DNA of 64,000 nt from Mesorhizobium sp. M1C.F.Ca.ET.210.01.1.1 (lineage in GTDB: Bacteria > Pseudomonadota > Alphaproteobacteria > Rhizobiales > Rhizobiaceae), in the NCBI RefSeq assembly GCF_004791585.1, contig NZ_SRUU01000007.1, positions 186,001 to 250,000 on the forward strand. Reading direction: 5' to 3'. The notes below the pieces were generated by a model, which saw nothing but the letters and a program-made list of their open reading frames with translations, had not been told where the DNA came from and did no database searches. Every line of letters starts with the position of its first letter. Within the stretch, counting starts at the first letter, position 1. This document shows, piece by piece, positions 26,791-36,177 of this stretch. Position numbers and translations under genes: made by a program.

Positions 26791-28464
26791 TCAACGGTCG
26801 CTAGTTTCCCACATTGGATTGATCCAGGGTTGTTGGTTTGAGCGAGGCAATGGATGCCTGCCCAGGATGTGATCGGATGCTTTCTCGCCCGTCATGATGG
26901 AAGGGCCATTCAGATTTCCGTACGTGTTGTGGGGAAAGATAGAGCTGTCGGCAACCCGTAGCCCTTCTACCCCGACGACTCTCGTTGTCGGGTCAACGAC
27001 GGCCATCCGATCGTCTGCAGCACCCATTCTGCAGGTGCCACAGGGATGAAAAGCGCTTTCAAGATGCTCTCGCAGGAAAGCATCGAGTTCATCATCCGAG
27101 CGTGCACTCACCCCGGGTTGAATCTCGTCGCCTCGGTATGGCTCAAGAGCCGGCTGGCTAAAGATCTCGCGAGTTATGCGGATGGCATGCCGAAATTTGC
27201 TCCAATCTTCCGGATCGCTCATGTAGTTAAACTTCAAGACAGGCGCATCGGCAAAATCAGGAGAGCGCAACGTTACGGAACCGCGCGATTTGGACATGTT
27301 GTACCCCACATGGGCCTGGAATCCGTGTCCGTTGCAGGCAGGCGTCCCATCCGATGCAACTGCCATGGGGAAAAAGTGGAACTGAATATCTGGCGATTTC
27401 ACGCCCGAGGCCGACCGTATGAAGGCGGCAGCATGCAGATTATTATATGCACCCAATCCTTTCTTGAAGAATAGCCACTGCGCACCGACCACACTTTGCG
27501 AGAATAGGTTATACTTGGAATGGAGAGTGATTGGCTGCGTGGCTTTGAACTGATGGTAGTATTCAAGATGATCTTGAAGATTCTGGCCCACGCCAGGTCG
27601 ATCGGCGACGACATCAATTCCCATGTTCTGCAAATGCTCGGCAAGGCCAATCCCTGAAAGCATCAGAATTTTGGGAGAGTTAAATGCAGAAGCCGCGACA
27701 ATAATCTCTCTGTTGGCGCGGACAATCGCCGTCTCACCGCCAATCTCGACTTCGACCCCGATTGCTCGGCCGCGGTCCATCACTATTTTGCGGGCAAAGC
27801 AATGGATCAGTCTGCAATTATGGCGTTTCAAGGCGGGCTTTAAATAGGCATTCGCGGTGGACCAGCGGACTCCGTCGCGGCTGGTTTGCTCCATCAGCCC
27901 GAAGCCTTCTTGCTTTCTTCCGTTGTAATCGTCGGTTAACGGAAATCCGGCCTGCCGGCCAGCCTCGATAAATGCGTTGTAGAGTGGATTCGACAGGTTA
28001 CCTCGGCGTACGTGCAGTGGGCCCTCAGTTCCACGCCAACCCTGCTGCCCACCAAGAGAATTTTCCATCCGTTTGAAATACGGAAGGACATCGGCATACG
28101 ACCATCCCCGCGCGCCGAGTTCATTCCATCGATCAAAATCTTCAGCATGACCCCGAACGTAAACAAGGCCGTTGATAGAGGACGAGCCACCGACGACTTT
28201 GCCGCGCGGGGCAAAAATGCGGCGGTTGTTGAGTTGTGGCTCAGGTTCGCTGTAGTAGCCCCAATTGTATCGAGCCATACGCATGGGGTAGCCGAAAGCC
28301 CCCGGCATTTGAATAAACGGGCCCCTATCCGAACCACCGAATTCAAGTACGGCGACAGTGTTTCTTCCATCTTCCGATAGGCGATATGCCATCGCGGACC
28401 CGGCTGAGCCGGAACCAACGATAACGAAATCTGCAATAGTGAGGGGATCAGTCCGAGTTGCCAT
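26791..28464 (-). CDS. betA: GMC-family choline dehydrogenase-like flavoprotein
   Basis: A 557-residue GMC oxidoreductase of usual BetA length. The FAD motif [14 protein letters not shown] is at about residues 16-29, the GMC signature [18 protein letters not shown] is at about 88-105, and the C-terminal active-site region has HPCGTCRMG and the [13 protein letters not shown] segment. It should oxidise choline or a related amino alcohol to the aldehyde. A betaine-aldehyde dehydrogenase is not adjacent. It is divergent from choX. Confidence 0.86.
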   Translation of the reverse strand: MATRTDPLTIADFVIVGSGSAGSAMAYRLSEDGRNTVAVLEFGGSDRGPFIQMPGAFGYPMRMARYNWGYYSEPEPQLNNRRIFAPRGKVVGGSSSINGLVYVRGHAEDFDRWNELGARGWSYADVLPYFKRMENSLGGQQGWRGTEGPLHVRRGNLSNPLYNAFIEAGRQAGFPLTDDYNGRKQEGFGLMEQTSRDGVRWSTANAYLKPALKRHNCRLIHCFARKIVMDRGRAIGVEVEIGGETAIVRANREIIVAASAFNSPKILMLSGIGLAEHLQNMGIDVVADRPGVGQNLQDHLEYYHQFKATQPITLHSKYNLFSQSVVGAQWLFFKKGLGAYNNLHAAAFIRSASGVKSPDIQFHFFPMAVASDGTPACNGHGFQAHVGYNMSKSRGSVTLRSPDFADAPVLKFNYMSDPEDWSKFRHAIRITREIFSQPALEPYRGDEIQPGVSARSDDELDAFLREHLESAFHPCGTCRMGAADDRMAVVDPTTRVVGVEGLRVADSSIFPHNTYGNLNGPSIMTGEKASDHILGRHPLPRSNQQPWINPMWETSDR

Positions 28465-28595
28465 GCTGTGTCTTCAGGGTAGTAGGCGTCAAGCTAAAGC
28501 AATGGGACGAACACTGGGAGACTGTCCAGGGATCCCAGTTGACGTCCAAAGCCGGCGACTTGTGCGAGCCGTAGCATGGCCCCGGTGGTTTGTTT

Positions 28596-28640
28596 CGCGC
28601 AAAAAAGTAGCTTGCCTATTGACTTTTTTTCGACTGCCGG
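28596..28640 (+). repeat. 45-bp upstream element, copy B
   Basis: Matches 598-642 without gaps apart from scattered changes (CGCGCAAAAAAGTAGCTTG and TTTCGACTGC are shared). It ends 53 bases before the choX start. It is probably a shared promoter or regulator-binding region for choX and the dapA-family operon. Confidence 0.65.
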
Positions 28641-28693
28641 CGCTCGGCAAGTCGGGTACGTTCCCCCAAAAGTAAACAATGGGAGAAACTTAC

Positions 28694-29632
28694 ATGTCAC
28701 GCACAAGAGTTGTCGCAGCGGCATTGGCTTTGGTGGCAGCGCTGGCGACCTCCGCGGCAGCGGCTGACGCGGAAAGCTGCAAGAAGGTCCGCCTGTCGGA
28801 TGTCGGATGGACTGATCTGCAGGCAACCAATGCCATGAGCTCAATCATTGTCCAGGCGCTCGGCTACGAACCACAGACTCTGCAAGTTTCCGTACCGGTG
28901 ACGATGGCCTCGTTGAAGAACAACGACATCGATGTCTTCCTGGATAACTGGATGCCGTCGATGACGAATGACGTCAAGGATTACCTGGCCGAGGGGACTA
29001 TTGAGCAGATCAATGTTAATCTTACAGGCGCCGGGTATGGCATGGTTGTACCGAACTATATGGCTGACGCAGGCATCAAGGGTCTCGCCGACTTAGCCAA
29101 ACCAGAGGTGAAGGAGAAGCTGGGCGGCAAGATCTATGGCATCGAGGCAGGCAATGATGGCAACCGGATCATCCTCGATATGATCAAGAAGCCGAACTCG
29201 CCGATTGCGGGATACGAGCTCGTCGAATCTTCTGAAGCCGGCATGCTTACTCAGGCAGAGTCCGCCATGAAGAATAATCAGTGGATCGTATTTCTCGGCT
29301 GGACACCGCACCCGGTGATGGGCTCGATGAAGATCACCTATCTGGAAGGGATGGGGGATTCCGGCTTCGGCTCGGCGACCGTCTACACCATTACGCGCAA
29401 GGGGTACGTGCGCGAGTGCCCGAATGTAGGCACCTTTTTCAAAAACCTTAAGTTCAATCTCGCCATGGAAAGTGGGATGATGGATACCATCTTGAAGGGT
29501 GGAGATGCCAATGATGTCGCCAAGAGCTGGTTGAAAAAGAACCCTGACTCCGTTGCCACTTGGCTAAAGGGCGTGACGACCACAAGCGGCGGCGATGCCA
29601 CCGCAGCTGTCAACGCTGCGCTTAATAATTGA
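28694..29632 (+). CDS. choX: choline/betaine ABC importer binding protein
   Basis: A 312-residue periplasmic protein with a Sec signal peptide (residues 1-24, ending SAAAADA). The family OpuAC/ChoX aromatic box is visible as tryptophans in DVGWTDLQA, FLDNWMPSM and FLGWTPHP and a tyrosine in GAGYGMV, the residues that cage a quaternary ammonium group. ATG 28694 follows GGGAGA by 8 bases; an earlier ATG at 28679 lacks a ribosome site. The permease and ATPase genes that should follow are reduced to a chimera at 29895, so the importer is incomplete here. Confidence 0.88.
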   Translation: MSRTRVVAAALALVAALATSAAAADAESCKKVRLSDVGWTDLQATNAMSSIIVQALGYEPQTLQVSVPVTMASLKNNDIDVFLDNWMPSMTNDVKDYLAEGTIEQINVNLTGAGYGMVVPNYMADAGIKGLADLAKPEVKEKLGGKIYGIEAGNDGNRIILDMIKKPNSPIAGYELVESSEAGMLTQAESAMKNNQWIVFLGWTPHPVMGSMKITYLEGMGDSGFGSATVYTITRKGYVRECPNVGTFFKNLKFNLAMESGMMDTILKGGDANDVAKSWLKKNPDSVATWLKGVTTTSGGDATAAVNAALNN

Positions 29633-29802
29633 TCTTCATTCTAATCCGCCGGCCGCTGCGAGGATCAAGCCGCAAGGCTGGCTGTTTTGACGGACAGTTG
29701 ATGACATGGGGTCGGTGCGCCCCCCTTAGACGCAGGCAATGCGGTGGCAGCCGTCAAGACCGCGCTCGGGAGATTTACGACTTGAGGCCGGTATAGTCTC
29801 CG

Positions 29803-29836
29803 AAAAAGGGCAGCCGCTGGGAAGGCTGCCCTTTTT
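29803..29836 (+). terminator. intrinsic terminator after choX
   Basis: A 13-bp stem (AAAAAGGGCAGCC with GGCTGCCCTTTTT), an 8-base loop and a terminal T run. It lies between choX and the choW start and would favour choX transcript over distal genes. The rest of 29633-29894 shows no gene. Confidence 0.8.
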
Positions 29837-29894
29837 CATATGCTTCAGAAGATGACCGCCCGCCAGGGGCGGCGAAAACCAACAAGAGGGGACA

Positions 29895-30467
29895 ATGGAT
29901 CCGATCTCGAAATTTCTGGTCGCCTACAAGATCCCCATCGGGCCATGGGGCAAGGCTTTCTTCGGCTTCCTGACCGACAATTTCGACACGATTTTCCGGG
30001 CGTTCTCCAACGGGCTGAATTTCATCCTCGACGGCGCGGTGGATCTCCTGCTGATGGTGCCGCCAGTGCTTCTGGCGCTGGTCGTCGCGATCGTCGCCTG
30101 GCTGCTGCAGCGTTCGCGGCCGCTTGCCATCGGCGTCTTCGACCGTCGCGACCTGGAACAGGGCAACGGCGGCTGGGTGTGGCTCGACCGGCGCAAGACG
30201 ACGCGCTTCAGGATTGGCGACCATGGCCTGGTGGCCGCGGCCGAGCGCGACGGCAAGCCGGCGGTGTGGGTCTCCTGCGCCGATGTCGAGCGCCAGCCGG
30301 AGGAGGGGGCCCAGGTGTTCTGGGCCAATCCCGGCACGCCGCTGAAGACGGTGATGCTCGCCATGCACCGCTCGCAGACGGCGCCGGTGGCGCTGTTCGA
30401 CGAAGGGTCGCGCTTCGTCGGCGCGATCGGCATCCGGGACGTGCTGAGCGCGGTGCTAAGGCGCTGA
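29895..30467 (+). pseudogene. choW-choV chimera created by deletion
   Basis: A 190-residue frame with its own ribosome site. Residues 1-80 (MDPISKFLVAYKIPIGPWGK onwards, through MVPPVLLALVVAIVAWLLQR) are the N-terminus and first membrane segment of a ChoW-type permease. From about residue 81 (DRRDLEQGNGGWVWLDRRKT) to the end it is the C-terminal regulatory tail of a ChoV-type ATPase (AMHRSQTAPVALFDEGSRFV, then GAIGIRDVLSAVL). The rest of the permease and the whole nucleotide-binding domain are absent. The join, near 30135, kept the frame. Transport activity is not expected; a small membrane protein with a CBS-like tail could still be made. Confidence 0.78.
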
Positions 30468-30577
30468 CCGGCGCCGGGTGTCAGGCACCTGCGCCCACCG
30501 CGGAGCGATTTCTCGTGTTGGGCGACCTTGGCCTAGAGCCTGTTTCAGCGGCCGCGCAATTTGGGAGAGAAGCTGAA

Positions 30578-30967
30578 TTGGCCGGGCATGACGTCTTCCA
30601 AATATTCGCGGAGAAATTGGCAGAGAGCGTCGACGCGACCGACCTGCGCAACGTACTGTCCGAGATCGCCTATTCGTTCGACCTGCCAATCTTCGCCTAC
30701 CTCTTCCCTTCACCTAAGGTGGGCGGCGCTACGGACCTGATCTCAACCTATCCGCCTCCCTGGACGTCCCATTACCTGCGCAGTGCTTATGAGAAGATCG
30801 ACCCGGTTATCCATCGGGCACGGAGTCGTCAGGAAACATTCAGCTGGAACGCAGCTAGCGGCGAGCTCGGACTGTCGCAGGTACAGCAAGAGTTTATGGA
30901 TGAGGCGACGCAATTCGGAATTCGCTCTGGCTTTACGATCCCGATTCACGACCGTCGTGAAGTTTGA
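30578..30967 (+). pseudogene. LuxR-type quorum regulator fragment (autoinducer-binding domain only)
   Basis: From a TTG with GGGAGAG upstream, about 129 residues match the acyl-homoserine-lactone-binding domain. The pattern W-x3-Y...Y-x3-DPV...F-x-W is visible in PPPWTSHYLRSAYEKIDPVI and ETFSWN. The frame ends shortly after FTIPIHDRR, where a complete protein would continue through the rest of the domain to a helix-turn-helix of about 65 residues. It runs head-on into the broken peptide-binding-protein gene. Without the DNA-binding domain it can at most bind signal or act as a decoy. Confidence 0.68.
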
Positions 30968-31313
30968 CGCCAGGATGGAGCTTCAAGGTCCACTCATCCG
31001 CCGTGGCGTTGGGTGTGAAGGACTCCGCGAGGGATAGCTGGACGCTAGCGTCGGGACGGTATTCAGAGAGCCCGTCGAAAAGGTTCGTGAACCGGATAAT
31101 GTCTGATACCTGTCCCTGGGTACGGTGGGGATCCAGCGAGTCACCGCTCCCTCCAGTCACAGCCACATGCATGACGTCCAAGGCGTCTGCTCGAGCCGAG
31201 CCGACACGTGATCCCGCAGCCGCGATGATGGCGCCTCCGGCTAACATTGCGGTCCGCGTCAGAAGTTGCCTGCGGGTCTGGGTGTAGGCGTTCGCGACTG
31301 AGTTCTTCGACAT
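30933..31313 (-). pseudogene. truncated peptide-type binding protein (SBP family 5)
   Basis: The 126-residue frame starts with a twin-arginine-like signal (TRRQLLTRTAMLAGGAIIAA) and the first lobe, ending WTLKLHPGVKLHDGRE. It then stops where full proteins (about 500 residues) continue. AAAGGAGATC precedes the ATG. The loss coincides with the end of the LuxR fragment at about 30955, so a single deletion or rearrangement joined them. The arginase-family gene upstream was probably its operon partner. Confidence 0.72.
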
Positions 31314-31385
31314 GTGATCTCCTTTGTTTTGAGCTGCGCTACCGGTCCGCTTTGGGCGGATGGATAAGTAGGCAGGGCCAAACGC

Positions 31386-32336
31386 CTATAAGCGGGGATG
31401 GCTGCCCAGAGCCGCTTCGGCGGCATTGGCGATCATGGGGGCGATGATCGTCGCCCCATTCGGGTCGACTGCCGGGTCCCATGAGGAGAAGCTGACGGCC
31501 AGGATCTCGAACTGGTTGGCGATCATCTGTAGACCTCTGTTGACTTGGTCCACGGTCAGACCCCCGGGAGCGCTATGGAGGTTGGATTTCAAAACGGACG
31601 GGTCAAGGACATCGGTATCGACGTGCACGTATACAGAAGAAACTCGAGGTGCGAGCAGGTCCAGCGCGGCCGCCATGCTCCGGTCGAAGCCAAGTTTGTC
31701 TATGACTGGTTTGGATACCGCCGTGCCAACCGATAGGTTGTCTCCTGGACCTGGGTTCGAATAGAATTCGTGGAGGCTTACGGATATAAAGTGCTCTTCG
31801 GGAATGGGCGCAAACCCGGGTGTCTGAGCTGTGTACTGAGACCAGCACCGGCCAACGATCGTCGACGTCACCATACCCTCGATAAATCCGGTCCGCGACG
31901 TCTCGGGGGTGTCGGCGTCGCCATGGGCGTCAAACCAGATCACCCCGAATTGATTTTCCTTCGCATTCAGGCCGCCGATTACCCCTAGTGACCCTGAGCA
32001 GGTTCCAAGGCAAACAACAGGAAGCGTGTTGTTGGTTCTGGCAGTTCGAACCGCAGCGGCGGTGTGGATGCTTTGAACAAGCATGCGCCCCATCTGATCT
32101 CCCGCGGGGATCAGCCGGAAATCATCACCGATCTCGGCATCGGTCGCTTGATCAGCGTTGTTAAGCAGAGTGATTTGGTGGGAAATACTACGGTGAAGAA
32201 GTTGGTCGGGAACGTGCTCTGGGGCGAGTAGAATCTCTGGCGCCGTTGCCATGGCATTTCCCGGAACCGCGCCTCGAACGCCGCAATGGTAAGGCAGTCC
32301 GATAAGGGTAACGCAGTCAAACTTTTCCGTAACCAT
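31386..32336 (-). CDS. arginase/agmatinase-family hydrolase, atypical metal site
   Basis: A 316-residue ureohydrolase-fold protein from MVTEKFDCVTLIG. Conserved manganese ligands are visible in WFDAHGD (D136, H138, D140) and VDTDVLDP (D240, D242). The first ligand motif, normally GGDHS, is GTCSGS (residues 111-116), so that histidine is missing, as in a divergent subgroup of the superfamily. It may cleave a guanidino or formimino compound, or have lost activity. It precedes the truncated binding-protein gene on the same strand. The start is set by the beginning of homology. Confidence 0.75.
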   Translation of the reverse strand: MVTEKFDCVTLIGLPYHCGVRGAVPGNAMATAPEILLAPEHVPDQLLHRSISHQITLLNNADQATDAEIGDDFRLIPAGDQMGRMLVQSIHTAAAVRTARTNNTLPVVCLGTCSGSLGVIGGLNAKENQFGVIWFDAHGDADTPETSRTGFIEGMVTSTIVGRCWSQYTAQTPGFAPIPEEHFISVSLHEFYSNPGPGDNLSVGTAVSKPVIDKLGFDRSMAAALDLLAPRVSSVYVHVDTDVLDPSVLKSNLHSAPGGLTVDQVNRGLQMIANQFEILAVSFSSWDPAVDPNGATIIAPMIANAAEAALGSHPRL

Positions 32337-33017
32337 GGTAATCCCGTGTTGTTTGCTCAAAGGCAGCAAACACGCGGCGTTGCCGTACCGGTATCCACAA
32401 AAATGCTGAGCGACAACGTACGAGGATCGATAGGCGCGGGTATCGGTCCCACGATCTGTTCGGGACTTACGGTGTTCAAAGAAACGAACCCGATCATCGG
32501 CACGCGGGACATTCAAAGTGTTATCGATCGGTGGTGCTCAGCCGAGTGGTGCCTTTCTGGTCCCCCCGTTGCAGAACCGGACCTTCGGCTTCCGGCCCCA
32601 TTTCAGACATTCAGCCCGATCATTCAGCCGATGGCCACTTTGCGCCCCTGCATGGGCTTGGCGCAGTTCGGATGTTCCCGAAATCTGCTACTTCAAAGAT
32701 TGCTCTGGCCCTTGCAGATGCCCTGTAGACAAGCCAACAACGCTGAAGCCTCGGTGACGGCCAAGTCAAGGTCACCGACGATGCTCATGTGTTGGTCGCG
32801 CAAGATGATTTCGAGAGAACGATTACCCTGCTTTCGAGCTTTCGTGCGATGAAGGCGGCCCGCGAAGCGTCCGCAGGGAGCGACCGCTCGACGGCAATTT
32901 CCAGTAAAACGAGCAGTTCTCACGGGTCTCACGCCAAGTTGTGCGGCTTGGCAATTTCAGGAGCGACGGCCTGTTGCGTTGATGGCTCGAATGGCGCGTA
33001 GGCGTGCCCGACTGCAA
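32337..33017. other. gene-poor gap, possible decayed sequence
   Basis: About 680 bases between the arginase-family gene and the ROK regulator. Several open frames under 190 codons occur on both strands, with cysteine- and arginine-rich translations typical of shadow frames. The minus-strand stretch near 32700-32930 (SLEIILRDQHMSIVGDLDLA) has a more protein-like look but no start signal or family I recognise. Confidence 0.4.
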
Positions 33018-34244
33018 TTAGCGTTCGCTGTATGAGCCGGCGATTTCGGCAAATTGGGGCGACCGGCCGACCGGCATTCCATTTCCAATTTGATCCAGTT
33101 CAGGAAGCAGGAAAATGCTGTCTCGAAGAGTCCCGGCGGCGCCGACAGCGACGGTGTCGGCTTCAATGCCGGCGATCTTGATTGGCGGCAATGCCAGACC
33201 GTGCAGCAAATTGGCTCGCAGAACCGCATCGACCCTCTTCTGGATCCTTGGGAACAACACAGCCAATGGGCCGCCGAGGACGATGCGTGCCGGGTTTAGA
33301 ATGTGGATAAGATTGAGCAGTCCGACTGAGATCACTTCGGACCATGTCTCGAGTTTCATTTCCAGGACGCTGCCGTGGTCCCGCTCTGCCGCCAAATCCG
33401 CCAGGCCCTCGGCGATCGACTGCCCGTCGGGAAGAAGCGGCAGGAAAGGGCTGTAGCCCCCAAGCAACCCCAGGGTTTGGGATTTGGCATCTTCTGGTCT
33501 GACGGAAAGAACCATATGGCCGATTTCGCCAGCAAAACCACTGGCGCCCTCGGCAACCCGACCATTGCGGATGATCGCCGCGCCTATCCCCTCCGAGAGC
33601 AACACCACCAGCATGTCTTCCGGCTCGTGGGTGTCTAGCGCGCCGATGGCTGCAGAAAGCGCGACGGCGTCGTTGCACACCCGGATCGGCCATGGTGCCC
33701 CAAGTGAGGAGGCGACCAACTGTCCAAGATCGACGTCCTCCCACTCCAGCAGTCTCGCCGAAACCACGACCCCGTCTCGGCCCACGATACCGGGAACGGA
33801 CACGCCCACACCTCGAACTCGCTTGGTATCGACACCCGCACCAACAACAAGGCGGCGCGCGAGATCGGCGATCGCCTGCGCAACGGTTTCCGGGTCCCTG
33901 AAATTCCTGCTGTTGGGAATGGTGATCTTGTTGAGCGCAGCCCCGCTGAAGTCGACGAGCACACCGGCCAGCCAGGTGCTTGATACGTCGATACCCACGA
34001 AGAAAGCTCCCTTGGGGTTTAGCGCTACGCGTATTCCCGGCCTGCCGACCTTGCCCGCTTCCTGAGGCTCGGTCAGTTCCATGGCCAGATCCGCCTCGAG
34101 CAGCACGGCGATGACGTTGCCGGCAGTCGCCCGGGTCAGGCCAAGCTCGCGGGCAATGTCGGCGCGCGAAAGCGGCGAGGCCCTTCGCAGCAGGCGCAGG
34201 CAACGCGTCTCGTTGACGTGGCGGATGAGGTTGGTGGTTTTCAA
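33018..34244 (-). CDS. ROK-family transcriptional repressor
   Basis: A 408-residue ROK regulator. The winged helix is at about residues 10-65 (LRLLRRASPLSRADIARELG, then LTRATAGNVIAVLLEADL), followed by a sugar-kinase-like fold with GIDVSSTWLAGVLVD. The zinc-binding CxCG motif of many ROK proteins is absent. It is divergent from the mutarotase-ABC operon and closely similar in its first 100 residues to the ROK protein at 39937, so both are paralogues each beside a sugar operon. Confidence 0.9.
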   Translation of the reverse strand: MKTTNLIRHVNETRCLRLLRRASPLSRADIARELGLTRATAGNVIAVLLEADLAMELTEPQEAGKVGRPGIRVALNPKGAFFVGIDVSSTWLAGVLVDFSGAALNKITIPNSRNFRDPETVAQAIADLARRLVVGAGVDTKRVRGVGVSVPGIVGRDGVVVSARLLEWEDVDLGQLVASSLGAPWPIRVCNDAVALSAAIGALDTHEPEDMLVVLLSEGIGAAIIRNGRVAEGASGFAGEIGHMVLSVRPEDAKSQTLGLLGGYSPFLPLLPDGQSIAEGLADLAAERDHGSVLEMKLETWSEVISVGLLNLIHILNPARIVLGGPLAVLFPRIQKRVDAVLRANLLHGLALPPIKIAGIEADTVAVGAAGTLRDSIFLLPELDQIGNGMPVGRSPQFAEIAGSYSER

Positions 34245-34389
34245 ATTCCTGCCCGTCCATTTCGATCGTCATTTCGTGGCGTCTGCCCTGTTAGCGTCAC
34301 CCGGCCGTGTGCGTCCAGAGCGACTGGACGTCGCCGGTGGGTCGCGCTCGGAAGGCGTACGGAAAAATGCCATTGACGGCCACCAAAGC

Positions 34390-34403
34390 CTATTAGTATA
34401 GGT
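34390..34403. promoter_or_regulatory. small palindrome CCTATTAGTATAGG
   Basis: Five-base arms and a 4-base centre, in the divergent gap between the ROK repressor and the mutarotase gene. It may be an operator or part of a promoter; nothing else supports it. Confidence 0.3.
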
Positions 34404-34525
34404 TCAATGCAAATACAAGATATCCGAGCTTGTCGGATGCTTTTTGCATCTCCTGTGAAATCGCTGAGCGGCGGAACGCTCGCGCACTCATTGAGCCAAA
34501 ACGCAAATCTGAAAGGACGCCTGTC

Positions 34526-34963
34526 ATGCTGAAAGGTATCGATCCAATCCTGTCGCCCGATCTTCTCCATGCTCTGCGGTCCATGGGCCACGGTCATGAG
34601 ATCGCGATCGTGGACGCCAACTATCCTTGCGATGACGATGCCCATATCATTCGCCTGGACGGCGTCCTTGGCACCCGGATCCTCGAAGCGGTTCTTTCGG
34701 TAATGCCGCTTGAAAGCCGCGATTCCGAGGCGGCATGCCGCATGATCGTCGACGGCAATCCCGAGACGGAACTGCCTATTTTTGGCGAATTCCTAGCGAT
34801 CGTCGCCAGTCATGCTGACCGGCCGCTGTCGCTGGCGCCGATTACTCCCGACGAATTCAAGCGGCGCGCCAAGAGCGGCTTCGCGATCATTCTCAGCGGC
34901 GATCGACGGCTCTACGGAAACATCCTTCTGAAAAAGGGCGTCGTCACGCCGCCGGTTGACTAA
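34526..34963 (+). CDS. fucU: RbsD/FucU-family sugar mutarotase
   Basis: A 145-residue protein of the FucU group, which interconverts alpha and beta anomers of fucose or ribose. Landmarks are MLKGIDPILSPDLLHALRSM with GHGHEIAIVDANYP, the catalytic histidine region at the N-terminus, and a C-terminal LYGNILLKKGV. ATG 34526 follows GAAAGGAC by 8 bases. It heads a carbohydrate uptake operon, so fucose-like or ribose-like sugar is suggested. Confidence 0.9.
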   Translation: MLKGIDPILSPDLLHALRSMGHGHEIAIVDANYPCDDDAHIIRLDGVLGTRILEAVLSVMPLESRDSEAACRMIVDGNPETELPIFGEFLAIVASHADRPLSLAPITPDEFKRRAKSGFAIILSGDRRLYGNILLKKGVVTPPVD

Positions 34964-35002
34964 TGCAGGAGGGAGGCTTGCATTCTCTTTTTTTGCGTAA
35001 TA

Positions 35003-35022
35003 TGTATAGAACATAAACAAAT
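35003..35022 (+). promoter_or_regulatory. operator-like half site TGTATAgaACAtAAACAAAT
   Basis: It lies 61 bases before the binding-protein gene. It matches the right half of the palindrome at 41281-41309 (TGTATAagACAaAAACAAAT) except for three bases. The other half is not well kept here. Confidence 0.45.
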
Positions 35023-35082
35023 TGGCAAAAGATTGCGGGGGAGAGCATTTGTCCGCGATCCGTGCACAACCAAGGAGGAGAA

Positions 35083-36045
35083 ATGAAAATGCGCATAAAC
35101 ACCTTCGCGACAACCCTGGCAGTTCTTGGAACATTGCTGACGCCGGCTCTGTCGTGGGCCGGCGACAAACCCCTGACGATCATGCTGTCCAGCCCTGATC
35201 TGGCCTTTCCATTTTCGGTCCACATCATGAAAGAGATGCAGGACGAGGCAGCAAAGCTCCGCAACATCAACGTTGTGGTGAGTGATGGTCAGCGCAATTC
35301 CAGCAAGCAGAGCGCCGATATCGAGGCGGCGATCGCCAAGGGTGTCGACGGAATCGTAATCAGCCCCAACGACTCAGCGGCGCTTGCGCCGGCGATCCAG
35401 GAAGCGATCGATGCCAAGATACCGGTCGTCACCGTCGATCGCTCGATCGACAGCGTCAAAGGAATCCTCGCTCACGTCGGTGCCGACAATGTGAAGGGTG
35501 GCGAGGTGCAGGGCCAACTCATCATCAAGCTGTTTCCCGACGGCGCCAAAGTGATGAACCTGCAGGGGCAGCCTGGCACCAGCGCCGCGATCGACCGCAA
35601 CAAGGGCCTCCACAACGCGCTGGATCCCCTCGCGGCCAAATACAAGTTCGTGTTCGAGGACACAGCCGGATTTGACCGTGCCAAGGGTCTTTCCATGACG
35701 GAGTCCGCGCTCGCATCCATGGCGACCCCGCCCGACGCCATCGCCGCGGCAAATGACGATATGGCGCTCGGAGCCCTTGAGGCGCTGAAAGCCCGCGACC
35801 TGACCGACAAGGTGAAGTTGATCGGCTTCGACGCCCTGCCGGAATCGCTCGGCAAGGTTCGCGATGGAGCAATGACCGGCACCATCGAGCAGATGCCTGG
35901 CAAGCAGGGCAGGCAGGCGGTCGATATTCTCGTAGCCTTTGTGCGCGACGGCAAGGCGCCGGAGAACAAGATCACGCTGCTCACACCGATCGCTGTGACA
36001 AAGGACAACCTCGACGCCGGCGAACGTTTGGGAGAGCTGAAGTAG
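35083..36045 (+). CDS. ribose-type sugar-binding protein (SBP family, RbsB-like)
   Basis: A 320-residue periplasmic binding protein. The signal peptide covers residues 1-25 (MKMRINTFATTLAVLGTLLT, cleaved near SWAGD). The RbsB-like fold shows GVDGIVISPNDSAAL and VTVDRSI in lobe one and AANDDMALGALEAL in the hinge region. AAGGAGGAG is 6 bases before the ATG. It delivers a sugar to the ATPase and permease encoded behind it. Confidence 0.9.
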   Translation: MKMRINTFATTLAVLGTLLTPALSWAGDKPLTIMLSSPDLAFPFSVHIMKEMQDEAAKLRNINVVVSDGQRNSSKQSADIEAAIAKGVDGIVISPNDSAALAPAIQEAIDAKIPVVTVDRSIDSVKGILAHVGADNVKGGEVQGQLIIKLFPDGAKVMNLQGQPGTSAAIDRNKGLHNALDPLAAKYKFVFEDTAGFDRAKGLSMTESALASMATPPDAIAAANDDMALGALEALKARDLTDKVKLIGFDALPESLGKVRDGAMTGTIEQMPGKQGRQAVDILVAFVRDGKAPENKITLLTPIAVTKDNLDAGERLGELK

Positions 36046-36060
36046 CTCTTCGGCGTCCGC

Positions 36061-36123
36061 GACCGCTATCCTCCCAAGGCGATCGCGGTCAAGGGTGAGG
36101 TCCTAAGCTCCGGCCTCACCCTT
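36061..36123 (+). terminator. intercistronic stem-loops
   Basis: Two hairpins follow the binding-protein gene: GACCGC paired with GCGGTC (36061-36090) and AAGGGTGAGG paired with CCTCACCCTT (36091-36123, 13-base loop). There is no T run. They could shield the upstream mRNA or reduce read-through, giving excess binding protein over membrane parts. Confidence 0.5.
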
Positions 36124-36177
36124 ATCGGCCCACAACGCCGCGCTTTTCCGGGCTGCTGAATTCGTTTGGATCTCACT

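Noticed and set aside
32286..32852. 188-codon plus-strand ORF
   Set aside because: It overlaps the arginase-family start in antisense and crosses a gene-poor gap; composition is not protein-like.
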